A stretch of 64,000 bases of DNA, taken from the NCBI GenBank assembly GCA_030248295.1, contig JASANH010000800.1:1-64000 (forward strand), in the 5' to 3' direction. Of this stretch, positions 32,660 to 43,873 are shown in pieces. Every line of letters begins with the position of its first letter. The first letter of the stretch is position 1. The notes under the pieces are model-generated. The model was not told the origin of the DNA and did not search any database. It was given only the letters and a program-made list of their open reading frames with translations. Made by a program: the position numbers and the translations under genes. The stretch comes from Mesodorylaimus sp. YZB2_4 (Eukaryota > Nematoda > Enoplea > Dorylaimida > Dorylaimidae).

Positions 32660-32950
32660 ATGATCATCTGATCGCCCGATCGCCATCGCCTGATCGCCAA
32701 CGCATGATCGACATCATTTGATCGCCAACGACTGATCGACATCATCTGATCGCCAACGACTGATCGTCATCATCTGATCGCCAACGACTGATCGACATCA
32801 TCTGATCGCCAACGACTGATCGACATCATCTGATCGCCAACGCCTGATCGACATCATCTGATCGCCAACGCCTGATCGACATCATCTGATCGCCAACGCC
32901 TGATCGACATCATCTGATCGCCAACGCCTGATCGACATCATCTGATCGCC
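32660..32950. repeat. 28-bp minisatellite with TGATCG core
   Basis: About nine tandem copies of a 28-bp unit, CTGATCGCCAACGCC followed by TGATCGACATCAT, with minor variants (GACT for GCCT). The array ends at 32950. A related fragment recurs at about 33043-33057. Confidence 0.92.
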
Positions 32951-33525
32951 ATGCTGCAATGCCATGCAGATATCCTAAATGCCATCAATTATCCTGAAAG
33001 GTGTGTCACATTTTCCTCAAATACACCATAATTTCTTTAAACATCATCTGATCGTCATGCTGCAATGCATGCTAGGGTCAGTTAAGATTCCTCCATCTCT
33101 GGCTGTGACACGGTGTAAGGGGGAATGAAGACCAAGTTATGCAAATGAGAGTGCCCTCGTTGGATGTTAGGCCTGTTCGGTATCATTCGGTGATTGCTGT
33201 GTTTGGAACTGGCCTCCCTGTGTCTGATGTGTGTTGTTTGTTTGCTTTGTGCCAGTGCACTATTGACTATTGCTCTTTGGGTTGATGCTCGTTCTCTAAT
33301 CAGTGCTCATGCCTGCGTGTACTCGGTGCGGTTGAGTAATAAATCCTCTTCTATAAGACACGAGGTCTTATAACGGGCCACTCTGCCAACATTGAATGGG
33401 AACTGCCGCATGAAAGGGAAAGGGGAAGTGATAGAGTCACGAATTCGATGCCCGCATACTAGTACGTCCCAGTGACCTGGGCTATGTGTCATCGCTGCAA
33501 GAGGAAGCGCTTTAACATTATATGT
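32951..33525. other. Intergenic stretch after the minisatellite
   Basis: No gene recognised. Confidence 0.4.
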
Positions 33526-34499
33526 AGCGTATATAGCGTTAACGAAAACGAGAACGATATTATGTCATTGACGATGTCTTTTCGTCGTCGTTAACGAAAC
33601 AATAATGATACGATAACGATTTTTTGAAATAACGGTAACGATAACGATATTTGTCCTAGAAAACGATATGATATCCCTGATTATACTGTTAGTTATTAGC
33701 TTCAAATTTTTTAATTTAACGCGCTTTAAAAAACGGTATTAAGCACGATCACAGGATATCAGTGTAGGTAAATGAAGCGATGCATCAGTCTCCCAGAGCC
33801 CACACATTTTTCCCTAACCAAATACTCTACCAGACGCAGTGTATGAAAGCACCTGCATTATTGGAGTATCTATAATGTCAACAGTGTTCTTCAAGATGTC
33901 AAAAAAGATTGTAGAATTAGCTAGCAGAAACTTAAAAAACTGACAGTAATTGAAAGAGGCACGTAATTGTGCTTGGACGGCAGAAGTCCGATTTTGCACT
34001 TGCATAGTGAAATTAACAAACCCATCCAATAAATCGCAGGTACAGATCACATCCTCAATCAAATGTTACTCCAAAAAAGTTGAAGGAAGCTTGAGAGCGA
34101 CCATGAGTGTGGCAGTCCTTCTCCTTGGTGTCGGTGTTGCTGGCGCAATGGTGGACAATGATGGGCTAGGCTAGGTGATAGACCATTAGGGCAAATTAGC
34201 CAGCGAGCCAAAGTCCATGGACATGGACAGGGATTCTGGCCGCAATTCGGTCAAGGAAGCAGACCCCAGCTTGGTGGCCTAATCTGAACGCGGGAGCAGA
34301 CAGATCTAGACAAGGCTGGGCCGATCAAGTGGCAGCAATGGAGGTTGTTCCTCGGAAGCAGGTGACTAGCGGACCTGCTTGTTGGCGGCAAGTCCCCTGG
34401 TTCTCTGCTCCTTTCCCACTGTTTCTCTCCAGTGCTCAGGAGTCCAGCGGAAGCACCGCCGGATACCTGCCCAGATTCTTCCTGCCATGACATTCCATT

Positions 34500-34730
34500 G
34501 TGGATCCACATGGTTACCACATGGAACCCTGTTTTCCACGCCTTCCATGTGGATCCATGTATTTTCCATGTGGTTTCCAGACCTTTAATCCATGTGCCAC
34601 ATGGATCCAGCGTGGAATAATTTGGCTGCCACATGGATTTGCATGGAAACTGTGTCTGGAATCCATGGTGGAATTTCCGTGGGGACCATGTGGGGATGTT
34701 TGTGGTTCCACGTGGATCCATAACATTATG
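34500..34730. repeat. Subterminal palindromic CCATGTGGATCC repeats
   Basis: A dense cluster of variants of the palindrome GGATCCACGTGG/CCATGTGGATCC, about 15 occurrences in 230 bp. It starts about 60 bp beyond the 3' end of the minus-strand transposase fragment. The same motif family occupies the mirror position at 36925-37195. Confidence 0.75.
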
Positions 34731-34791
34731 ACACCCACAATGACCTATTCGACCGTAAGTAGTAAAAGTGACAATTTAGATCGGCAAGATT

Positions 34792-35833
34792 TTAATCATG
34801 CTCAAAAGGCAGCAAATCAGTTGCAGTCAGAGTCCCCAAAGCTTCGATTAAAACGGCAGTGCAAATAACATCCATCATCAACACACATTCCAATTCATCA
34901 TTCTTCTCGACTATGTGAAAGAATGAGCCATACGCGCGATCTTCGTAAAGGGCAAGTAAATGCTCATTTTCTGGCTGGGGAACCTCGAAAATATTTGATG
35001 GCAATAAAGTTCTAAGCCGTTCAACCAGCAAATAGACATCACCATGAAAACAAAAAAAGATTTTGACCTCCCCGTAACACTCGCCGCTATCTGAGCATCT
35101 GTCCACAAATTTTACAACACTGGCAGTTGTCTTTGAATATGACGTCGAGTGATAAACCTCTGATCCATTAGCAGCACGAGTTGCAAATCGAAAATCGACT
35201 CCACTAGACGCTGGGAAGCGAGTTAACAAATGCTCCAAAATTCGTGTATTTGAGTAATTATCAATCATGCTTAGCAATCGGAATCTGAAAAGAGCGAAAC
35301 TTAAAAGGCGCAAAACAGTTACGACAATAAATACAACCAACCGATTTTCTTCCAAACGTGGGCTCCATCGATCATACAAGCGGGGAAAAAGATCTTTGAT
35401 CAATGCGGCAGAAGCATGCCCTGTTCGAACTTTCTTTGAAAAATACTGATATGTGGTTTGCTGCAAACCAAACCGCCGCCCCAATTGATCTAATGCTCCC
35501 TTCGAACTTTTGATAAAGCTGAAAAGCAATCAGTTACTCCTGGGAATCAAAGCCCTGGATTAAGAGATTCAGATTAAGATTTGTGAAAGCAGGCCCGCCT
35601 GAAACCACATAGCTGAAAGATTGTGCTCACCGAGAAAAATGTCCATTAAACCCCTCGAAAGCGAAAGTGCTAATTGCCCATAGAGGTCCGAAACGTTTTA
35701 CTTGGTCTGGCAAGTGTCCGACTGCATGCGCATTAAACGTCTGCGAATTCTCATGACATAATTCAGGAATGAGCTTCTGCCAAACATCAATCAACCGTTG
35801 TGCATTGTCCGCATCACGCTTGCTCACCGTCAC
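34792..35833 (-). pseudogene. CACTA/En-Spm-like transposase C-terminal part (copy A)
   Basis: Exon 35833-35633 includes the block GHLPDQVKRFGPLWAISTF and FEGFNGHFS, typical of the DUF4218-like region of CACTA-type transposases. A GTGAGC donor and a TTTTCAG acceptor near 35521 join it in phase to the ORF ending at 34792. That ORF contains GEVKIFFCFHGDVYLLVERL, QPENEHLLALYEDRAYGSFF and, near the C-terminus, LLPFEHD. The catalytic N-terminal part is missing from the window, so this copy is truncated. The family assignment rests on the DUF4218-like block and is tentative. Confidence 0.55.
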
Positions 35834-35924
35834 TCGCGATAGCAGCCTATATAAATTGAAGCTTGAAAGATTTAAAAATTGTGGGGCGGCGTGTGAGCGT
35901 TGTGTTGGCGTTGTGAGCGGCGCC

Positions 35925-35958
35925 GGTGGCTCCAGTGCTCATGAGCACTGGAGCCACC
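35925..35958. repeat. 34-bp perfect palindrome
   Basis: GGTGGCTCCAGTGCTC, then AT, then its exact reverse complement. It lies between the two oppositely oriented transposase fragments. Flanking GC-rich sequence extends the symmetry imperfectly. Confidence 0.95.
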
Positions 35959-36529
35959 GCCGCCGGTTCCGCTGGACTGCACTGGAGTCTTTGCCGCTGG
36001 ACGCGCAATGACTCCTGAGCTTACTGAACACCAATATTGCGATTTTTCTGCGAAAAAATAACGATTTTAAACGCGTTAACGATATCTTTTGAGAGCCCGT
36101 TAATTATTATTGATAACGATATTTTTGGTCGATTTTTGGTATTTTTCGTCAGCTCGGTCGCCGTTTCGCTATTCAAAAGGCATCTTACAAGCACCTAGCG
36201 GAAAGAACTCGCGAGCAACTACCGCTTTCAGACATTGTCAAAGAAATCTTGCCGAATTTACATCATCGATGGTCGCTGAGATCGGAAGATAATCGGTAAT
36301 TTATTCTTTTTTAAAATATGATTTACTTCATACCCCTTTCTTCAGGTATCGATTATTAAAAAAAATACCAGTCGGGCCAATTACGAAGAGTTCGAGGTCT
36401 ATTTGACTGGCCAGTTTCCTGCTTATGGAAAAGAAGAGTATTCGTTCTCTTCACGTGCTGCAATTGGTTCGGAAATTCTCCACTCAACATCGTATTCCGA
36501 GGAAACTGCATATTATAAGTATTATTAAG

Positions 36530-36849
36530 TACCACAGGCACGAAGCAGAACTGGGCGAAGCTTACGGCGAGGTGAAAGTCTTTTTGTCTGTGCGGGGTAA
36601 TGTCTTTTTGCTGGTGGAAAAGTTCGAAACTGTTGCGCCCACCATTATCTTTGAAGTTAAACAGCCAGAAAATGAATTTTTGTTCTCTGCGTACGATGAT
36701 CGTATTTATGGTTCATTTTTCCAGGTGGTCGAAAAGTCAGGAGTCTTTGTTATCCTTCCAATGACTGACGTTTTGTGTAGCGCTGTTTGGTGGAATCGAA
36801 AGATCGACTTGTAGTTTCCGATGTTTTACCTTTCGAGCATGACTGATAA
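36530..36849 (+). pseudogene. CACTA-like transposase C-terminus (copy B, inverted)
   Basis: A plus-strand segment reads YGEVKVFLSVRGNVFLLVEK, then QPENEFLFSAYDDRIYGSFF and MTDVLCSAVWWN, before an early stop near 36814; a PFEHD remnant is recognisable just beyond in another frame. It is clearly homologous to the ORF ending at 34792 but diverged, with at least one frame break. Together the two copies form a head-to-head inverted pair. Confidence 0.6.
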
Positions 36850-36924
36850 ATTGTGTATTGAAATGAGCTTTTGTCGTCGCTTTCAGTTTTAGAACACAGA
36901 TAAGAAATCTCAGTTTCACTTGGT

Positions 36925-37195
36925 CCATTTGGATCGAGGTGGATTCCACTTGGATGAAGATGGATTCAGGGCGAAATCCAATTGGATCCATTAAAAAGTC
37001 CACGGTGGATTCCAGCATGGATTGCACGTTGTTCCACGTGGATTCCAGGAAATTCCGAGTGGAATGCTCTTGGAATCCAACTGGAATGGAATAGATCCAC
37101 GTGGAAAGGCTGGAAAATAATGGATCCACGTGGAAAGGCTGGAAAATAATGGATCCACGTGGATTTTGGTGGATCCACGATGGATTCTGATGGAT
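36925..37195. repeat. Subterminal palindromic GGATCCACGTGG repeats (mirror cluster)
   Basis: Repeated GGATCCACGTGG/CCACGTGGATTCC motifs, including adjacent duplicates of about 35 bp (37101-37170). The cluster starts about 75 bp beyond the end of the plus-strand transposase fragment, mirroring 34500-34730. Confidence 0.75.
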
Positions 37196-37799
37196 TGGGG
37201 AATCTGGGTATCATTAACGAACGAGAACGATAATGATATCGTTTTCCTGTAACGATATATATGTTATCATATGGGAGATATGTGCAGGCATGGTGAGTTT
37301 TTGTGCTTGACGCTCTGTATATAAATAATAATATCCCAATAGCACAACAATGTCCAAGCGATATCGGATATTATCTGTTTATTCCGGATGAACAAATCCA
37401 AACAAAAGCTTTTCAAGTGTCCACGAAAGCGGTGATTTCTTCATGTTGTAAGGGCTTGGGCCCGACCCAAAACAAGAGGCCAATATCCGCTAGTGCTTTA
37501 CTAAGCAGCCGCTTACAAACGAGCGCCACGAGACACTGACACAGGCACCATAACAGGAAACTGACAGGCCGCACCCTCGACCCAGACAGTTGGGGACCAA
37601 GAAGAGAGGTCGGGCGCATATCGTGCTGCACTTAAAGGTCAACCCAACTCTACAGTAGGCTCAGACCATTAGCATAGATCCCAAGGGTAAACTGGGGCCT
37701 CAGGTAGGGCACCTTAGCATCACTGTACCTGAGCATCAGGCCTGAGACTCACTGGCGCCTTATCAATTGGCGGTCGCCATATTCCAGCCGTGTTCAACC

Positions 37800-38227
37800 T
37801 GTTACAATGTTATTCGAAGCGTTTCAGTACATTTCGCCAAACTATTAGTGACCAGGGGCATAAGATTAACATGTGTCCGATCTCATCGTTGTTCGCACCA
37901 CACGCGCAGCTCGCTAGTGTCCAGCAGACCCCACTTCTGGAGCTCCAAAGGGGCCGCAAGTGTTCGACGGAGGACCTTAAACTGAAATAATCGTAGCTTA
38001 TTTGGCATGCTGAGTGCCTTGGTTGACCCCCATATCTGTGGCCACGGCCAATCAGCGACGGCTGTATACAATAGACACCATCGTGTTTGCCACGCGGCTA
38101 TACAGCGACAAGTCATGACATAACTTTCCTTTCCTGCCTTGGCCCATTCCAGGTGTAGTCTTTCATCCAAAGCCAGCGCTGGTACCTTAGTTGTCATTAT
38201 TTTCCATGCGGCTGTTATTGCTGACAA
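37800..38227 (-). pseudogene. Non-LTR retrotransposon C-terminal zinc-binding remnant
   Basis: The minus-strand ORF 38227-37883 ends LQKWGLLDTSEL and resembles the helical region preceding the zf-RVT domain. The zinc-binding motif itself, CACGANNDEIGHMLILCPW (C-x-C, H, C), continues in another frame just downstream (about 37915-37845). One frameshift near 37910 therefore separates them. No reverse transcriptase or endonuclease is nearby. It is a dead 3' fragment of an L1/R1/RTE-like element. Confidence 0.5.
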
Positions 38228-39475
38228 AATTTGGTTTTACTGAAAGCGAGATAGCTCGCTACCAACCATGGCTGATAGTTCCTGCCTGAAGGTCGTGGCC
38301 GTCCAATTTATCTCTGTTAAATCAGGAGATCACTCTGGCAAGTGAACCATCCCGAAGTTATTCATAATCGGTAAGAATGAATCGAATAGCTGCGTGGCAA
38401 TCCTCAGTGTTCTCGACGTTTCGGACAGGTGAGTTCCGAATCCATCTGTGTGCGTATTTCTTTGTGCATAAAACCAACGACAGAGACAGATTTTAAAAGC
38501 GATTTTTGAGCAGCTTCTATTGTTCTCTACAGGCTTCTATTCTTCTATCATCCACACCGTCCGCTTCTTTCATAACGCGAACAATAAGAGGTCAACTGGG
38601 ATTTTAAACTATGCAATAGAACGTACTTATAGTGTATGTGTGGAAACGTGCTGAATATAATCTCCGAAAAAGTTTAATTGGGTGTAAGATGCCGTGGAGA
38701 CACAATTTCATCGCCATGACTCGCGTCCTTTGTAGTCATGGTTGGTCGATCCCATGTGTCTCATATCTGTTTGGATTTAAGAAAATTTTATGTTAGACAG
38801 AAGAAAACCGGCCCACAATATCTTTCTCGAAGCGAATGATAAGTGTAAGAAGCCCAGCTTGCAACTGTCGAGCTAGACAGGGTGGTGGGCATAGAGAGTG
38901 TTGTATGTACCTGTCAGGAGGAATTACCCACTCGATTTTGTTTTTGCGGCCAGGCACTACTTCCCGAGGTTTTCCCATTACAGAGCACAAGGCATAAGCT
39001 ACGTGTATGAGTCCGTGGCTTCGGATGGGGTCTAGCCATGAAAACTAATCCAGCACTTTGGCACCTCTTTTGCAGGAGGACTTTCCTCAAAGGTATGAGA
39101 AATCGATTAGCCGAAAAAACAGGGTGAGAATGGTCTTTGCGCTTGCGAGTTATTGATTAGTTGTAGGCTTCCTCGAGGCACAACTACACATTGAGCCAAT
39201 AGTAAAAGCACTTGGGCCAGCCGCAGCTTGTATGTCCCGTAGTGTCGTGTGCTTAAATTCACACATGGTTTCTCTTTGCACGCAATGCGCTAGCTAACAT
39301 TCTATTATCAGCCGAATGAGCGGTTGGCAGCCAAGCAACAGCAGAAACATTCTTTTGCTTTTGACAAACAGCTGCCACCGCTTGGCTCAATACGGCCTCC
39401 CGCTATTCCCAATCAGACGCTTCGAAAATAACATTGGCGAACGGGGACTATTCAAGTCCATGCTAAAAAAGCAAT
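38228..39475. other. Upstream region of the P450 gene
   Basis: No other gene recognised. Promoter elements were not identified with confidence. Confidence 0.4.
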
Positions 39476-42400
39476 ATGGCCGCCTTCATGTTTCCTGTCG
39501 TCGCCACCGTAATTACAACTGCATTGACATACTTGTGCATAAAATGGTTTTTGGCTCGACTCCAATTCTATCGCGTGATTGACAAATTGCCCGGACCACC
39601 TGCTCGATTTATTTTTGGAAATACCTTGGAATTCAAATTGGACAGAATTGGTATGATAATTTATGTTTCGTTTGCCTTTTTTGGCTTCCAGTCTAATCTG
39701 AAAATTTTCTGCTTCATTGCTTCCTAGTCTGCGCACTATTCAAAGATTTCCTATGCTTTAGCGTTTTCTTATCAGTTGGAAAGCTTGTGTTGGACTTACA
39801 CAAATAAAGGAATTTTTCGTTTGTGGATTGGTAGTTATCCTTTGGTTATTCTAATCCGCTCAACAACAACTGAGGTAGCGTAGATTTTTTCAGCATTTGC
39901 CGTTGTCATTTTGCTGAAGTTTGCCAGGTGCAGATAAAATTCATTTTCAGGCGGTATTTAAAAGCAACGAGCTGATAACGAAATCAAGCAACTACGACTT
40001 TTTGAAGCATTGGCTCGGTACTGGTTTGTTGACGAGGTAATGCGTGCCATTTGCACCCCAGGACATCGGGAACATGTTGACAAAGGCTGATAGACAGTCA
40101 CAGGTTGCACAGTAGACAAATATATGATATTCGCGCAGTCCCTTGGGCCAAATAGGGCTGCAAACTTTAATTTCTTCGCCTCCGCTCTTAAGTAGTTCCT
40201 CCCACGAACAACATCCCCGGGATATTATTTTAGCACTTGCTGTAATTAGGGCACACGAAGGCGCTGCCCATGATGAAGCACTGCAATGGACATTTTTTAG
40301 TACCTGGTGTCTCAGTGTACCACGCCCGAAGTTGCAGCAGTCTAACTTGAAGTAATGGTACAGTACAGTAGTTAGGTATCCATCCACATACCATAGGCAC
40401 AGCTTTATACTACAGCAGCAAGACCATGTACTACATAGTCTCGCTTACAAGACTACGCACTACATAGCAAGACTATGTATATAGGACCTCACGGTTATAT
40501 GCATATACTGTAGTTCAACTGAATGCATATGCTACATATTATAGCACTGGCGAGAAGTGGCGTGTCAGACGGAAAATGTTGACGCCAGCATTTCATTTTT
40601 CCATCCTCAATCACTTTATCGACGTTTTCAACCGACAGTCGCTGATTCTGATTGATGAGCTATCAAAACTAGTCAAGCAGAATGTGTCCTTCGATGTATT
40701 TCCATTTATGGGCCGATGCGCTCTGGACATCATTTGCGAGAGTGCCATGGGTGTGACTGTGAATGCGCAACGAAATCATCGCTCCGAATATGTCCTGTCT
40801 GTGAATAAGTAAGTGCGGTTATGCTATTGACAGGGCATGCATTGCTTCAACGAAGCGCATGCATCGGTTTCATTGCTCTTTGGCCAGCTGTGCTTGATTC
40901 TGGTTGGTTCCCTCAGAAAATACATCATTTCCAACTCACTGCGCCCCAGATAGACGATGACTTCATCATAGGATGACAGAGATACAGTTCCACTACGAGA
41001 GAAAACCATGGTTATGGATTAAACCTATTTTCTACCTTCTTCAATATGGTTATGAATACGACCGGTGCTTAAAGATCGTAAAAGGTTTTACTAACAGAGT
41101 AAGGACTAGTTAGACACTTGACCCATCGCAGAAAGAAAAGCAGAAATAAAACCAATTTCAGGTCATTGCAGAGCGAAGCGAGGAGTACAGACGACGTAGC
41201 ACGTCTGATAACACGGATGGGGAAAGACGAGAGCGCAAAGCATTTCTTGACTTACTTTTGTCCATGCAAGAGGAACATCAGTTGACACTAGAAGATATTC
41301 GTGAGGAAGTGGATACTTTCATGTTCGAGGTGTGTGGTGCAGCAAAAAATATTCGCAGATTATTTGTGGCAGGTGTACAGTGCACTGTACATCTGTTCTT
41401 CAGGGTCATGATACCACTGCCAGCGGCATGTCGTGGGCAATATTCCTCCTTGGACATCATCCAGCTGTTCAAGACAAAGTGTACGAGGAAATGCAATCCA
41501 TATTTGGTAATCCGCGAAGGCCACGTTTTGTGTTGTATGACCTTGATAAAATGATGTCCAGATGCATCTCGTATCCTCCAATTTTGTTTGTCCTCCGCCG
41601 CACAATTGCCAGTCTGTGACGGGATTGTTACAAGGAGGAGACCCTGGATTCTGGATTTCTCCAACCTAGGTCTATTTTTCTCACTGTCAAACATCAATTT
41701 TTTATTCTCTGACGCAGCTACCACAGCTGCTATTAAGAAACTGTAACATAGGTTTTCTGTTTCCAGGCGATTCCGACCGCATGCCAACAGCAGAAGATTT
41801 GAAAGAAATGAAATACCTTGAATGTGTGGTCAAAGAATCCTTGCGCCTTTATCCACCAGTCCCAATCATCGCTCGTCAGGCAACCGAAGATTTCATTACT
41901 CGTAAGCATCACTTTCCCTTTCAAGAATGATCTTTCAAGAAAGTCGTATTTCCCCTCATCAGGTGGTCACTTAATTCCAAAAGGATCCAGCATCATTATG
42001 GTTCCAATGACCAGTAATCGCGACCCACTTGTTTTTGGCCCAGATGTGCACGATTTTCGCCCAGAAAGATTCGAAGAAGATGCTGACATGGTGGCGAGAA
42101 ATCCGTACGCTTATGTTCCCTTTTCAGCTGGTCCACGAAACTGCATTGGTAAGTGTTTTTGCCGACCTTTTGCCGTTCTGGAAATAGATCTTATTGTTAG
42201 TCTGATCGTGAGTGTGAGATGCTGGCGATCTGTCAGGATATCCAGCATGAGCGCGCAAACAAAGGTTTCGTTGGACACAATGTGTGAACTTTCCACCTTG
42301 GACACCTGTGACATTACAGTTGCTGATAACAGTGAGCGGAAACACCCAGTATGGATTCAAGTCTGCTAAATAGGAGAATATCTCGCATGGGTTCGCATGT

Positions 42401-43327
42401 CATCAAAGTTCAACATGACCCTACATTATATGGTTCCAAATCGCAACTTCTCTGGATCCCGCAACCTTTGACAATGGAGTCGCCTCGGTGTAAAGGTGTG
42501 GAGCTCGCATTTTGATGTAGCTAGCTGGCCCTGTCAGGGTGCAGCCCCCAGGGACTAAGGTCGCTTTGCGAAACATGAACACCTGCAAGACTGGCGTGTT
42601 GGCATGTTGACTTACTCAGTTCTGTCGAGGTACTTTGAGTGTTAGCCGGAGCCACACAAGTGGATACTCTAGTATGTCGAACATCAATATATTGATTCAG
42701 GGCCATCCCACAATGTAGTACCTATGGTAGCTAAACCTTTCGCAATAATCTGGGACGTGTACCGAATTTAGAACTACTATAGTCCTATGATAGGACTTAC
42801 GATACTGTATGGTCCTAAGAGTCGCATGACACGTCTTGCAAAAGGTTGCAAGTGGCCTTCTGTGAAAACTTATCCCAAATGAGTCGTATCCTACACATTG
42901 CTGATATGGCATCGTAAATGTGGGAAAAGCCCCAGATGATTGAAAGCGGCTCCTGATGTCCACTACTACAAAGCGGAGGCTCTACTTGTGGGGCTGCAAG
43001 TGGATAAGGAGGAAAGTACGTGTGGCCGACAGCCTTACTAAGGTTAGCCTTTATTAAAAACGGGCTCTGATCAAGTTCGCGATGCCCACGTAAATGTAAA
43101 CCGAAGTCGCATGATCAGTTCCTGCCCAAATTTTGTGTACGAGTATGCTCTGTTTGCTAGGTCAACGTTTCGCAACAACGGAAGAGAAAACCGTTTTGTC
43201 AACGATTGTTCGTCATTTCACTATCAAGTCTCTGGATCAGTGGGATGCCGTTCGCCCTGTACCAGATGTCATTCTTCGTCCCGCTGGTCAAATTGCTGTT
43301 CACTTCACTCCTCGTCAGCGCCTGTGA
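39476..43327 (+). CDS. Cytochrome P450, CYP4-type
   Basis: Ten exons: 39476-39664, 39728-39874, 39951-40036, 40545-40808, 40972-41098, 41162-41329, 41404-41506, 41767-41901, 41963-42148 and 43161-43327, giving about 523 residues. It starts with an ER membrane anchor ([15 protein letters not shown]) and a LPGPPA hinge. Helix C is [17 protein letters not shown]. The CYP4 signature [15 protein letters not shown] spans exons 6-7. The K-helix ExxR is ESLR, followed by FRPERF and the haem-binding [11 protein letters not shown] with its axial cysteine. Family members are haem mono-oxygenases, often fatty-acid omega-hydroxylases; the substrate is unknown. Phases agree at every junction only if exon 1 uses the weak donor GTTTCG at 39665; the stronger GTATGA at 39651 would break the frame. 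Introns vary from 61 to 1012 bp. Confidence 0.93.
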
Positions 43328-43873
43328 CAAGTTCGAGCAGTCTGCAAAACTTGCACATGTACGCAAAGAGGATTTTTTGTGCCATTTCAGGTTAGGGTGT
43401 CATACTGGTAATATGCAGAACTGGCTCTGCATCGCGTAATGGCAGTCCAACCAGTCCTGCATAAGTTCATGCATTGTGCTGAATTCATTGATTTTTATTA
43501 GTTGCCAATCAATTATCTAGTCTGGGTCCAAATGTGCCATTGTGTACGTTTCTCGTCTGGGACGCTTGCTTACTTTGGCACTTTTTCCCTTTCGACATTG
43601 GACGTGCACTACGGGAAATACTTGTAGAATCAGGTGCTTTCTTTGGATTACTTCCAGCTACTAGTTTCGTGCTGGGTGACAGTAAAATATGTAGTACCGG
43701 TTTTGCAATGTGATGCTGTCTCTCGTGTTTTGCCGTCTCTGTCGGCTACCAGTACAGCTCGTTGCTTGGCAAATTCGAATTTTTTCTTGTTCCAGACGCG
43801 TGACAAATATACGAAGGTTATGTGAATTTTAGAATTTGGTGACCATAGCATTTGAATCAATTGGCGCAAAAAA
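43328..43873. other. Spacer between the P450 and NDRG genes
   Basis: 547 bp on the same strand as both neighbours. No gene is seen. It must hold the 3' end of the P450 gene and the promoter of the NDRG gene. Confidence 0.5.

Larger units (their letters stand above)
33526..37264. mobile_element. Composite transposon region with AACGATA-type ends
   Basis: The left end (TAGCGTATATAGCGTTAACG at 33526) and the right end (inverted, TAACATATATATCGTTACAG read from 37264) match in about 14 of 20 positions and resemble the ends of the small element at 21848. Flanks TTATATG and TCATATG could be a decayed duplication. Between the ends lie two transposase fragments in opposite orientation, clusters of GGATCCACGTGG-like repeats outside each fragment, a 34-bp palindrome and another AACGATA cluster (36040-36135). 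It may be one rearranged element or several nested ones. Confidence 0.5.

Noticed and set aside
33517..37272. 8-bp target duplication for the composite AACGATA region
   Set aside because: Only a 6-of-7 match (TTATATG/TCATATG) was found, too weak to claim.
41278..41787. 169-residue minus-strand ORF within the P450 locus
   Set aside because: It is a shadow of P450 exons 6-8 and their introns.
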